Source of the DNA: Amborella trichopoda | Lineage: Eukaryota; Streptophyta; Magnoliopsida; Amborellales; Amborellaceae | Direction: 5' to 3' | NCBI RefSeq assembly: GCF_000471905.2 | Contig: NW_006494856.1 | Span: forward strand, 732,372 to 796,371 | DNA length: 64,000 nt | Shown: one piece after another, positions 1-11,828 of the stretch | How positions within the stretch are numbered: the first letter of the stretch is position 1 | How the letters are laid out: every line of letters starts with the position of its first letter | The notes under the pieces: generated by a model | What the model saw: only the letters and a program-made list of their open reading frames with translations | What the model was told of the DNA's origin: nothing | Database searches by the model: none | Program-made: the position numbers and the translations under genes

Positions 1-465
1 CTACCTCTTCTCCCCATGAATCACTACTACCTTGCTTCACCTCTCCCTCTCTCTCTCGTTGAGTACGCCAGCTCTGGCTCAGGATAAGGCATCTTTGTAT
101 GTACAAGGCAATAACAAACAGTAAATATACATAAAATATAAATAGCTTTATTCTTAATATGAGGAATTGAAATTTTTTTGGAGGGATTATCTCTTAAGGG
201 AAATCTTCACATTTGTTTTGATTTATCTTTGGTTGTACGTGGTAGAAATATTGCAGCCACCAAATGAAGAAAGAAGAAGAAAGTGGGTCATTTTTCAAGT
301 TTTAATATATGTTGTGGAAGAGCATTTCCTACTTTTTGCGCTGGTAGAGAAATTACAGGGGTAACTAGATTCACCGATTGGGCGTAATGACTCTAGGCAA
401 AACACATTTTTTTATCTAAAGCACACATTTAGATAGTGCTAAAATATGTTGTTTCAGTATCATAA
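1..465. other. Gene-free AT-rich flank
   Basis: No convincing gene. The only open frame of note (167-364, 65 codons) has no recognisable domain and lies in AT-rich sequence, so I treat it as chance. Confidence 0.6.
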
Positions 466-735
466 ATCTTTATGATGGTCTGAAAATTTAAAATTTAAAC
501 ACTAAAAAATAGTGTAGATTGCTGTAGATATATGAACACTTGAAAATCTTGAAAATTAACGATCTAGATAATACATTACAAGATGTACTATTTTTAAAAC
601 TTGAAATCTATTTTTTCACATATGCATAAATTTGAGGTCGAGATGATTGAATTAAGAGCTTTTCAGCATAGAAAAAACCTTTTATTGGATATGGTGATAT
701 CTAAAATTATCCACTTTACAAAATCTCATATTATG
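466..735 (+). repeat. Left arm of inverted repeat
   Basis: Pairs with 1840-2105 on the opposite strand over most of its length, with scattered mismatches and small indels that indicate age. Confidence 0.6.
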
Positions 736-1040
736 TGGGATTGAAATTGATATTGATAAATTTCTTAAATAAAATAGAAATCCAAAAAGATTAGGACTCT
801 TGGATGTATTGCTTGGTTCTTGAGATATATGTGACATCTATAGAGAGTTTCCTATTTGATATGGATTCCTAACCTTATATATATATATATGGGATGAAAG
901 CGGAGAGAATTTGTGTGTTTTTTTTGGTTCACCATTATGGGAAAGGTGGTTTCCTCTAGAGAGAGAGGCAGGGGCCTCTTGTGCATGAGGCAAGGCCTCC
1001 CCTTCAGAGAGAAGAAAGCTTCCCTGGGAGAGAAACGCTT

Positions 1041-1225
1041 CGATGTGCTTCTCATGAAGATTTTGGGTGGTTTCCCCACAGAGAGAAATAGAAACGCTTC
1101 GATGTGCCTCCTATATGTACCTCCTATATGGGTGGTTTTTATACTCCGATGTACCTCCCATGAAGATTTTGGGTGGTTTCTATACCTCGATGTACCTCCC
1201 ATGAAGATTTTGGGTGTTTTCCCTT
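1041..1225 (+). repeat. Short tandem repeat inside the element
   Basis: About four imperfect units of 40-48 bp share a core 'catgaagattttgggtg' preceded by 'gatgtacctcc'. The units give long shadow ORFs on both strands (852-1277 and 913-1302) that I do not consider genes. Confidence 0.7.
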
Positions 1226-1839
1226 TTAGAGAGAGAGATAGAGTCTCGGTTGCTCTCAAGGTTCTCTTTCTAGACAATGGTGTAGCTGTGGAACAGAGAT
1301 GAGTCTATTCTTGGACATTGGTCTGTGGAATAGAGATGAGAGATCGATGAGTGGTGCCGATCAAGAGACTAGATCTAAAAGGGTTTGTTTGATTGCGTTT
1401 TGTCAAGAATTAGAGAGGTAACTTTCTGTCCCAAAATCTATAATGTAACTTTCATTAGTATAGTGGATTTCAATTTTCCGTGCTTGTGGATGTAGCCCTC
1501 TTGAGGTGAACCACGTAAATTTTTCTGTTCTTGTGGTATGTGTGTTTCAAGTTTTATTTCTCGTATTATAGCCCTTGCTCTCTACTATTTTATTTATAGC
1601 CGGATAAGTACACGATCTTGGTATAATCCAACTTTAGGATTCTTGTTTACGCATCTAAAAGGGTTCTTAAATCTTAACACCTCTTTCAATGAATTTTCGA
1701 GGTGGGACTTAATTTGATTGTTTAGGGCTGCACTCGTATGTAAACTTTTCGTGATTATCTATGTCTCTACGCATTTAGGGGCTTATATGCAAAAGTGGGG
1801 ATAAAAATGGGCAAGTGTCTAAATAAACTTTGGAAAATG

Positions 1840-2105
1840 TTTATATGAGGTTGTAACTTTACAATGTAGAATTACAGATGCATCTCAAAAATCCATCGGT
1901 ATAGGTTGTTTTCATGTTGAAAGAACTTCTAATTGATCATATCGACATCGAGATGTATGAATATATATATAAATAAATTTGAGTCTTAGAAATAGTACAT
2001 CTTGCATTATATTATCTAGACCATCAATTTTCAAGATTTTCATATGTTTATAGATCTACTTGATTTTAATCATTTTTGAAGTTTAAAATTTTATAGGTAG
2101 ATATG
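1840..2105 (-). repeat. Right arm of inverted repeat
   Basis: Reverse complement of the left arm at 466-735; the two arms bracket about 1.1 kb. Confidence 0.6.
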
Positions 2106-2304
2106 AAAATGGACTTTGAGATAATCCTAAGATTTTTTTTACCAAAATTACATGTTATGATATAATTTGGAGGTGCGCCGTAATTGGATTGTTAAAGATT
2201 GCAGCCTTATAGAACCACACCCAAAAAAATTTTCCCAGTGTGTTAGAAAAATGGAAACAAACTCGCGAGTGCCCCTTCCAAACGGGTCTATCTGTTAGCT
2301 CACA

Positions 2305-2430
2305 AGCATGCGAGATATTAAATTGCTAAGGGACTCTCTCTCCCTTTCTCACACACATTGGCATGTGAGACATTAAAATTGTAAGGGTCTCTCTCTCCCT
2401 CTTTCTCTCTCACACATTGGCATGAAAGAA
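2305..2430 (+). repeat. Two-unit tandem duplication
   Basis: Two units of about 65 bp share 'gagatattaaa/gagacattaaa', a CT-rich run and 'cacacattggcatg'. No coding content. Confidence 0.7.
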
Positions 2431-4470
2431 ACCCGTATTTGTTGAGTTTAAGGGTGGCATAGCCAATATTAGGTTCTGGTGGGCCAAAAATAAATGAAGA
2501 AAAATAAAATAAAAAATAAAAAAAAAACAAAAAAGAAAGAGGGCCAGACCAGGCCGAAGTGCCCAGCCCTCAAGCCATAGTTCGTGGCCCAAGCCCTACT
2601 TTTTTAGGGCCGGGCTGGGCGCCCCATTGTCAGTCCTAGTTGGGTGGTGCTTTCATGGTGGAGCCTTTGTTGGCCCCAAAATGTGCTCACGAGATTTGCT
2701 TTGAATGCTTACATTAGTGGGAGTGGGGAGGAACGGGGGCAAAAGTGTACATTTAATTTGTTGGAAAATAGTGATAAAGAAAGCTATGTTCTTCCTCGTG
2801 TTTGTTTTTGAGATAGATGAAAATAGATCATCCCAGTTCAAATGCATAAGAATACTAAGATCTACCGAGCACCATAACTTTCTTTCTCTTAGAGAGAAAA
2901 AGGAGAAGATTATTAAAAGTTTCGTATTTAGAATGAGAAATTTGAGATGTTTTAGTAAAAGAGCTCGGGCTTTATTTGGTTAGCGCTTGACAACTTATAA
3001 CGCTACATGGGCTGAATTCCTATCTAGAGCCTTTTTGACTCACCTAAAAAAACAAGAAAAAGAAAATTGAGATGTTTATGTACAAAGCCAAAGTCAAATT
3101 TCTCATTCTAGATACAATATTTTTTTATTTTATCGCGTCTCTCGACACTTAGATGTCATATTGTATATTGTAATTATGCTTAGGGGAGGCAATGACCCGG
3201 CTGGGGCCTGGGCAAAAAGAAGTGGCTCAAGGGTAGGGCTAGGGCCAGGCCATCACAACATGAGGGTAGGGCCAGCCTGAGCCAAGACTATGTTAGCACC
3301 GGCCTGGTTTGGCCCTGCTCAACATTTTTTCCCTTTTTTATTTTTTATTTAGTTTAATTTTGTTTGTCATGGCCTTGCCCTCATGCGGGCAGGGGCTATT
3401 TAGCCCAATCAAGGCCAAGCTGAGCCCTATGAGGACTAGGGCCAGGATAGGCTCAAGGTCCAGCATAGGCTTGGCCCATTTCCGGTCCTTTGTAATAGTT
3501 TGTGGTAACTATTTATTAATTTGGTTGTCAACAATCATACTAATTCATTGAACTTTCGATTTGTAAAATTGCAAAAGCCGTTCTGGTATCTATGACGAAA
3601 AGTAACAGCTGGTGAGAATAGTTCCACCTGCGGTCAAAACAAGCTTATAGGCAGCTCAAGTACCCCTTTCTCTCCCCTTTCTCCGTGAACACAAGAGTAG
3701 AGAGTGTTTTTACATATAATCAGCTTTTATTTTATTTTATTTATTTATTTATTTATTTTAACTTTTCAATGTGAAACTAAAAACCACTTATTCTTTGATC
3801 CAACCAAAACTTTAATTTTAAAAGAGATGTTATTTTGAAGGATTTTTTGTACGCACCAAATTACTAAAATTCCCTGCTCAAGTAAAACCCCATGTCTCAT
3901 GAACTGAGCCATATTCACACGATCATCCCACCAAATTTTCAATATAAGCCGTTCCTTTATCGGCATTGCCGAAATGCTTTCGTATGTATAAAAAGTAAAA
4001 TAATACTTACATTTGGCATTTCGTAGGTACTCGATTTTGAGGGTCTTCTTTTTGTTTTTTGGTATTTATGCTTGGAGATAGAGTACTCCTTCAGATGACA
4101 CTACATTCTTGTGAAAGAAATTGGGGTCCCTTCTCTTTATTGTCTCGCTTATTTTGGTGTCATTTATTTGTAGCATCATGGAAGAGAAGAAATGTCTGGG
4201 AATGAAGTTATTCAACATTATTATAGAATGTTTTAATGAGATGAGGGAGCAAGTAGGCAACAATAAATGTAGGAGTACGTGGCCTTGTGTGCATACTGAA
4301 TTTGTGAGTACGAGGGGATGATAATGAGGTATTGGTGGTTACGGTGGGTGGATGTCTCAACATAACGTCCCACCTTCCATTTTCACTGTCAATATATAAA
4401 AAATAAACTAAAATAAAATAAATCTTGTAAGTACGATAAGGTCTTGCATAAGGTTGTAAGATGTACACCA
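2431..4470. other. Intergenic, no gene recognised
   Basis: AT-rich sequence with two GC-rich islands (about 2550-2625 and 3185-3480) rich in 'gggccagg/ggccgggc' strings that look like old repeat debris, and a (TTTA)n microsatellite at about 3726-3762. ORFs here are short and lack domain signatures. Around 4160-4200 the + strand faintly resembles the 'WK.RN' tail of plant LINE proteins, too weak to call. Confidence 0.5.
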
Positions 4471-4471
4471 T

Positions 4472-4606
4472 AATTATTCTTATTGTTGTTGTTCTGCTTT
4501 GCCTTGCCTTGATGATTTGCCTTTAATTTTGAGAACCCTGTAATTATTATTATTGTTGTTCTGTTTTGCCTTGCCTTGATGATTTGCCTTTAATTTTGAG
4601 AACCCC
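4472..4606 (+). repeat. Two-unit tandem duplication (66-70 bp)
   Basis: Two nearly identical units share 'gccttgccttgatgattt' and 'aattttgagaaccc', differing by a few bases and one lost 'gtt' triplet. Recent local duplication. Confidence 0.85.
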
Positions 4607-6265
4607 GGACTGAAGCTAACTTTTGCTTTAATTTGGAAAGTTTGACATCTTTTGACAGCTTCTTGTTAAAACAATAAAGACCCATCCAAAACTAGGAATC
4701 GGGTTTGGGTTTGAGTGGTTAGCAGTTAATGTTTAGCAATGCTATATTTTAAATTCGATTTGTATCATTAAAACTGAATTACCAAAAAAAGAAAAAACGA
4801 ACAAGAACCATCCGAAAAAGTAAAAATGTAATACCATACACAGATATCCATTTTTGCGGAAAGCCAAGGGGACATCCTCCCTTCTTTCATGTGATAAAAG
4901 ATGGTGGAGAATCACTAGGACTATTCAACATGCATGAATTATTGACACACAATAATTATCGACCTTTCTCATTCTCAGTCCCTTGGAAAGAGCAATTTCC
5001 CAAACCATTTAAAATGTTGTTTTGGGATGTTTCTCTTTTATAAGGTGGTGGCACCAAATTTTTTGTCCCGAAGCCTAAAATCTATCTTGCCTCTCGATAA
5101 CACTTTCGTATGGAAATAGTAAGCTCTCTCTACTAGAAATAATGCTTATACGCATCTCTCTTGGATACCTAAGGCTAGTCCAGCCCTACTTTCTTGCAAT
5201 TGGTACCTATCCCACACTCTCCTTGTACTGATCATTTATTTAAATGAATGATACTTGTTGCATTTTCAGTTGTAACTTATAAATCACATTTAAGGGGATG
5301 ACACATAACCCTGAATGAGAGAGGGCTTAGCATACCTGACCTCACGGGAGAGGACTGTTTGGAAAATTTAGGATACATCTAATGATTTTAAATTCACTGA
5401 TCTAGTGTGCTGATCCACACTAGGAATTGGTCTGACTAGGATAGATTCGTTGGCGGACTCCGTCAAGGAAGTCCGGGGTGGGTGCCAATGGGCCGCATCA
5501 GCTACTTCTCACCCCATTAAGAAAGGTACAAAGTAAGACCATTTATCTTTGATCCAAGATGGTCACAATTATTCTTAACTATTGGATATGAAATTAGAGA
5601 GATGCATTTATTCGATTGCCTAAGCTCAAACTTCAAAATAATTTTCTTGAACTTTGTGACACACCTAAGCTCTCAAATTTCACATCGAATGGTTGTAAGT
5701 AATTGTGGCATCCTTCTATCAAAGTAAATGGTCTCAATGTATACAATCCCTAATTATTTTTATTCTTTCTATTTAGTTTCTCAATTTGTTCTTATTTTTA
5801 TAGACCAATTCTCACACTGGAGAATCGATTGGTGGATTTTCCTAAGGCTGGTCACTTGGCCAGTCCTGTTTTTGAAACACTTGTCTAGGTACATGATAAT
5901 TGGTGGTGGTGCAGGGAGAGTTAACAAAGGGACATATAGTGTTATATTTGCCTTATATTGAGTTAAAAAAGACGAGGAAAACGTGATAAAAAAAGAGAAA
6001 AATAAAAGAAAAGAGACCAGGAAGACAAGCACATACACACGCACACATAAAGAGAGAGGGAGATTTCTATGGGTACTAAATACATAGCTCAAATATCCAT
6101 GTACAGTAACATTCCTATGATAGGTCGATTGCAATAGTACCGACAAATAACATGGCTTGGCAACTGCCAATCCCACATAGATCAGGCTTTTGCCTAAAAT
6201 GCAATAAGGAATAGACATCCCACAGTGGATTAGTTAATGATCTTGAGCATGATCCTTACTTAACA
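4607..6265. other. Intergenic, no gene recognised
   Basis: No domain-bearing ORF. A GC-richer patch at about 5330-5530 interrupts AT-rich DNA and may be an old LTR or transposon fragment, but nothing identifies it. Confidence 0.45.
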
Positions 6266-6267
6266 GA

Positions 6268-6422
6268 TGAACCGTTTTCAAGTAGTGTTCAATGGACTAC
6301 GTATTAAGCAACATTAGATTGATTGATGTTGAATCGAATACTTAACAAACGTTTCCAAGTAGTGTTCAATCGATTACATATTAATCTAACATTGGATTAA
6401 TTGATGTTGAATCGAATACCCA
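6268..6422 (+). repeat. Two-unit tandem duplication (~75 bp)
   Basis: Both units contain 'caagtagtgttcaat' and end with 'attgatgttgaatcgaatac'. About 85-90% alike by eye. Confidence 0.8.
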
Positions 6423-6559
6423 TTCTTTACTCTTTTGTACCCTTGCTTACGAGATGTGGACCTGTCTCATTTGACTTCTTTGATTTCTTTTCAGTGACAC
6501 CTAGGAGATTTCTCAACACATTGGAGTAGCCTCATCTATGATAAATGGTTAGTCTTATG

Positions 6560-7115
6560 GAGATTAGTTATGGTGGTTGCCTTATGAGTCCTTTGGAAGG
6601 AGAGAAATTGACGAACTTTTGAAAGAAAGAGGAGGGATCTTGCTTATTTAAAATGCAGTATTGAGAGGGTGATTGCCAAAATTGATTTAAAGGGTTCTCC
6701 AAAATTGATTTGTTTTGAACATTAGAGAGGTTGCCCGACGAAATCCTACGAGGGTTCATAAACCAAGAATTTGGACACCCCCTCCAACAAGTTGGCTAAT
6801 ACTCAATTTTGATACAATGTCTCAAGTAAACCTAGAAAAACAACCATTGGAGAATCCTAAGGGATTATATGGTTGTATTAGCCTCATATTCTCTGGGCCT
6901 TTCAAGATTAGTATAATTTATAAACCAGAACTTCTGGACTTAAATGTAGGGTTTCTTGATATTATTATTGAGGGAAACTCTGCTAATATGATTAACCGGC
7001 TTTCTTCAAACTCCAATACCCTGCAGAATCTAAGAACCGTTTTGGATGAAGTCAGCTTGATGTTTGTAGGAAGAGAGCAGAAATGCAAAAGTAGATCAAT
7101 TAGCTAAGCAGGGGC
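6560..7115 (+). pseudogene. Decayed C-terminal end of a plant LINE (RNase H-like) protein
   Basis: Read on the + strand with frame changes. Near 6585-6625 one frame gives 'LWKERN', the usual tail after the zf-RVT region of plant L1-type proteins. From about 6760 another frame gives 'PPPTSWLILNFD', which matches the start of the plant RVT_3 RNase H domain (normally W-x-K-x-N-x-D-G). Near 6965 'IIIEGNSANMI' matches the E-G/D-S block. At 7073-7110 a shifted frame gives 'RNAKVDQLAKQG', matching the terminal R-x-x-N-x-x-A-D-x-L-A block. The order of blocks and spacing fit the family. Frameshifts, an in-frame stop and substituted catalytic positions show it is dead. No poly(A) tail or target duplication was found. 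A stand-alone host RNase H-like pseudogene is the alternative. Confidence 0.65.
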
Positions 7116-7390
7116 ATAAGAACAATACTATATTAACTTAAATATTCGAAATAGCAATAATTGACAGCCCAGCTTCGAGCAGTGATTGATTGAAAGTCTG
7201 AGCCGTTGTCCTCTACCCCCTCCCCTTTGGTTTTTGTCTCCCTTGCTCCTTATGTTTTCAAGATTTCCCCCTCTCTCTCTCATTCTCCTCTCTCTCTTCT
7301 CCCCCTTGGTTTTTACCTTTACCTTATCTCCCCTTTCCTTTTTCTTTAATTTCTTTCCTATTGTATTTTCTTTTTTCTTTTTCTTTTTTT

Positions 7391-7673
7391 CTTATTGTAT
7401 ACCCCTCGATTCTCATTAATAAAAGTGCCCTTAACATTAAGAGAGAGTAGAACGGGGAGACATAGTTTGAGTTCGAAGATAAGAGTTATTGTATACCCCT
7501 CAATTCTCATCAATAAAAGTGCCCTTAACATTAAGAGAGAGAGAGTAGAATGGGGAGACATGGTTTGAGTTCGAAGATAGTTATTGTATACCCCTCAATT
7601 CCCATTAATAAAAGTGCCCTTAACATAGAGAGAGAGTAGAATGGAGAGATATAGTTTGAGTTCGAAGAAAGAG
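7391..7673 (+). repeat. Three-unit tandem repeat (~94 bp)
   Basis: Three consecutive units begin 'ttattgtatacccctc', contain 'aataaaagtgcccttaaca' and a variable GA run, and end 'gtttgagttcgaaga'. The GA run differs in length between units. A pyrimidine-rich tract (7190-7390) precedes it and GA/TA microsatellite sequence follows to about 7745. Confidence 0.9.
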
Positions 7674-7745
7674 AGAATATGAGAGAGAGATTGAGATATA
7701 TATATAGAGAGATACTCCCATAGTGATATGAGAGAGAGAGAGCAT

Positions 7746-10700
7746 CCCTCTATGTTTTACATGATCTTATCATTATTCTTGTTACAATTTTTCTATGTTT
7801 ATGATTGTTTTGGTGTAATTTTTGCATATTTTATTTTACATTTTTCTTAACTTATTTTCCTATTTTACAATTATGTCTTCCTTCATCTAATTTGTTTTAC
7901 TAACAATGTATTTGTGCAAGTTTTGTTTTACGTTTTATGAAGCTTGACAAGGATCATATTCATCCACATATGTTGTCTCAAGAAATTTTTTTTTTTAAAT
8001 TTGTTTTTAATATTTCTTCCTTAATTTTTAAAGAGATTTCCCTACATATGTTTTATAGTAAAGAAACTTCAAATTTTTTGGATAGGTTTATAATAATTGT
8101 TACTCATAGTTTTTCAAAATGATTATGGTTTGTTTGGTATTTTCGTATTGAAAAAATGGCTGACAGGGGTCCTTAGTTCCAACCTGCTAGGCTTTACAAG
8201 TGAGAAATTCCATAACCCTGTTGGGGCTTTATAAAGAGAGAGACGCTGGGCTTTTTTGGTGAGTTCAATTTGTGTGTGTGCCAGGCCGGCTAAGTGACTT
8301 TGGCTATCGTTCAACCTTTGATCATCGTTAATTTTTTGTTATTTTCTATTCCATAATTGGCTAAATACTTTGCCATGTGCGATCCATGTGTCACACTCTC
8401 TAAACACATGTTCATCACATGTCCTCCACTGTTTCAACAAACCATAGATCCTGACCATGGTTAATCCCAATTAATATCTATTTGATCTCAAACTTTTTGA
8501 AGTGGTTGAAAATGATGATATGAGACATATTAAAGTTTCACGACCATTGTTTATTATTTGATAGGGTTTCTAAACCTTTGCATAGGCAGGCTTGTATCGA
8601 CACAGTCGTTGTGAACTTTAAAAAAGGAATACAAGTAATGCCTTATTGATCCCAAATTTGGTGGAGAATTTGGGAAATGTGATTTAACCTTGTTCAAAAG
8701 TTTAGATGATATTTGCTCATGCTTTAGAAGTTCACCACTGGATAGTGTGTTATTTCACAGCATTGTAGTGGAGAGGATTTATTCATCTAAAAAGCGACCA
8801 TAATCACCTCACCTAAATGATATTTTAATGGAAGATGGAGGATTTAATGAAGAAGGATGTGGTTAAAATTGTGTTCAATTTGACGATCGTACGTTAAATA
8901 AATTTGAATAGTATCCCAAACTTGAGTTTAGAACAGGCTAAAATTGGAGAAATTCAATAAGAAATACTATAGAAAAATAGGGCAATTCTTCATGAACATA
9001 GAATCAAAAAATTTTCATAGAAATTGAACACCAAAAAGGGGTTCAAGTAAATCATATTTAGTCTTTTGTCATTTTCACACTGCCGATTGTAGTATGTGAA
9101 ATACAAGCTCATGTGAAGTTTTGTGAACTATTGTGGATCATGTTATTAGCCTGATATCATGATGAAAGGTTGTCGGTGACAGAGGCAACAACACCACTCA
9201 TCTCAGGTATGCAACACTCCCTCTCAACCCATACAAACTTTGGATCTCCCCCAAGGGTTAAGCACATACTCGGGCCCCACTACATTGTTGGCTATGTGGC
9301 CTTTCAAGGCTTTGAAGCAAATAATCTTCCACTCAGTGGGAGCTAGAGAGAGAGATTGAATCCGGGTGCTTGGCATATTGGGGCTAAGATTCATATTACC
9401 TCGAGTTTTATGAGGCATTGAGAGCTTGTGTTTTGAAGAGAGTAATCTCTCGGGGAGGTGTGAGGGTCACCTTCGAGTCAGGACTATATAGGTTAGAATA
9501 CCTCATAGTTGATGTGATAAGTCAGGGCTTGGAGAATCCAATCGAGAATAATAGAACCCGAGTATTTAACAGAGTATACGTCCTGTATGGAATTGTCGAG
9601 TCATGGGACATGAGCCTGACATGAGACCGTTCTATGGCATGTGCACCTACAGTCGTATGGAGAAACCACTCTTCTATAGTATTATCTGACTTAGAAGAGA
9701 TAGTGTACATGTGTTTTGAGAAGACCCTACAAAAGAGTAGTAATATGTCCCACAGGGGTACACATGTAATCCATTGAGAAGCCTGATGGTGGGAAGCTCT
9801 GGCTCAGTTATTTTGATGTGACCAATTATGTATCTTTGCCATAGACTGTGGAGCTTAGGTCCGTTGGGTCAACTTGAGACACTAATGGAACATCATTCGG
9901 GACTAGCCCAATAAAGTACTCACGTTACGAATTCAAAGCCTTGAGATCTCACATATACTATTAGTCTGATTTAATTATGAAGAGAAATGATGTAAAAATA
10001 TGTAAATATGTTTCACATATTTAATGGGATTTTTGGAGATTTTTTTAGATTTTTAAAACAACAAAAATATGTTTTCCAAATTGTTTGACATTAATTATAA
10101 ATGAGGACGTCTATGTGGATATCACATGGCACCCGAGTGGCTATAGGGTGGCCACGTGGCACCTTGTGCCCCTCACAAAGGGCCCCCTTCTAGTTTGGGC
10201 GTGGATCCCCTTTTCACCCTTAAATATGTTATTTGATTTTCAAACCTTATATTATTTGGCTATAACTTAAAGGTGCATTTTAATCACATGGGTAATTGTC
10301 ACACATCTGATATGCTTGACTTGTGTGAAGCCAAGGGATTTTTTGAAATAAAAATAGTTATTAAAATTAATATCCACATAGGTTATATGTCATGTGAATA
10401 TTTCATGTGGATGCACCTCATTGGTGTGACCCATGTGAAGGGTGTGGAGTGCATGTGAAGGGTGTGGGTTGGGATGATCCCATTGGTGGTGTCATAACCC
10501 ACCTTTTTTCTCTTTCCCATGCCATAATAACTTTTACTAATTTACCCCTTGTCCTTGAACAATCTCTACACACTTGCATTAAATAAATATTGAGGGCATT
10601 TTTCTAAGCACACTTGGACTTATTTGGAATAAAAATATGGGGCTAAGGACAATAAGGTAAATGTAGCTTTGACCTAAGGTTTTAGTAGGTGATAATAGTC

Positions 10701-11828
10701 GCAAATCTCATCTCTTCATCTTGGTGGTGGATGGGGATGAGTGGCTAAGGATAATTGGCCTATCATGTACCATTGATCATGTGCATCAAGGGTTGAGATC
10801 TAATCCTACTTACACACTTCATATAAATACAATATTATAGTCCAACTCAACCTAATATTGGAAAAACGAATTTCCTAAGGTCGTTATCCTCTTGAGTATA
10901 TGCCTCACACCTTGGTAATTCTTTGATTGAGCATGGTTTACCCTTGATTTTTTATATACGAATTTTTTGGTGCATTTCATACTCAAATTTGAAATTCTAG
11001 AGATCCATTACCTCTTTGAATATTTTAGAGTCCACAGTTTTACATGCAATCATGTTTTGGTGGTTCGGTAGACATACTACATTGTTTTGCTCTATCTTGC
11101 TAGATTTTGATCGGATCTCTCTTGTTACTTTTGCAAACTGTTGTGGGTTGATTTTATCATTGATTATAGACCATATTAATTGTTTGTAAAGGTGTATAAG
11201 CTTCTCAAACTGGATAGATACCCTTGAGATATTTATAACCACTTGTGCACTCATCTTTGGGAAGAAATTAAGTCCTAAAAAGCCCTGATTGTAGGCCGGA
11301 TACAAGGGGTTCAAACCATGGCTTCCCCCATGATCATTTGCATTTTAATTTGATATATTTATTGTTATTAAGTGATTAATGAATGATAGAACTGAGTATG
11401 TTATGTGAATATTGAGCTAGCTATTAAAACCTTGTGATATGAGCTATAATGTTATACTCTATCGTTCATGCAAATGGAAATCTCATTTGATTGTTATGAG
11501 TAACTATATGATGTGTATAAGACAATGTGGCATATGATGAGAATGAAGATTGAAGAAGAGATGTTTATGTAATTTTTATAGATTGATGAATTTGAGCATA
11601 AGTTTTGTAATATGTTGTGGAGATGTATATTTGAGTATTTGGACATTATATTGAGCTTAATTGTATTTTGAGAAAGAGATATCTAAGGACCAATTAGAGT
11701 TGTAATTTTATTTATTAAGCTTGGTATAGACTAATTTTGAAGGCTGAAAGTCATATATCATAGTTTTGTATTGAGTTCTTCATGTATTTAAAGCCATATG
11801 TTTTAATAGAATGAAAAATTGTTAAGTT
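7746..11828. other. Intergenic, no gene recognised
   Basis: AT-rich DNA without recognisable coding domains. ORFs of 60-105 codons (for example 10997-11314 on -) have no familiar motif. A patch at about 9175-9960 with more balanced composition looks like old retroelement LTR debris, without diagnostic sequence. No tRNA or rRNA signature seen. Confidence 0.5.

Larger units (their letters stand above)
466..2105. mobile_element. Candidate non-autonomous DNA transposon with long inverted repeats
   Basis: About 260 bp at 466-735 reappears, reverse-complemented and roughly 70% alike by eye, at 1840-2105. For example, 'gaaaatcttgaaaatt' near 543 pairs with its complement near 2025, and the match runs on through 'caagatgtactatt' at about 580. 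The ~1.1 kb between the arms has no transposase or other recognisable coding sequence, only small repeats and purine-rich stretches. Long arms around a non-coding core are typical of non-autonomous Mutator-like or foldback elements. I could not fix the outer ends or a target-site duplication, so family and exact borders are open. Confidence 0.55.

Noticed and set aside
852-1302. ORFs of 129-141 codons on both strands
   Set aside because: Open because of an internal tandem repeat; no domain, and they overlap each other on opposite strands.
4121-4321. Possible LINE tail with 'WKRRN'
   Set aside because: A single short motif without the following RNase H blocks.
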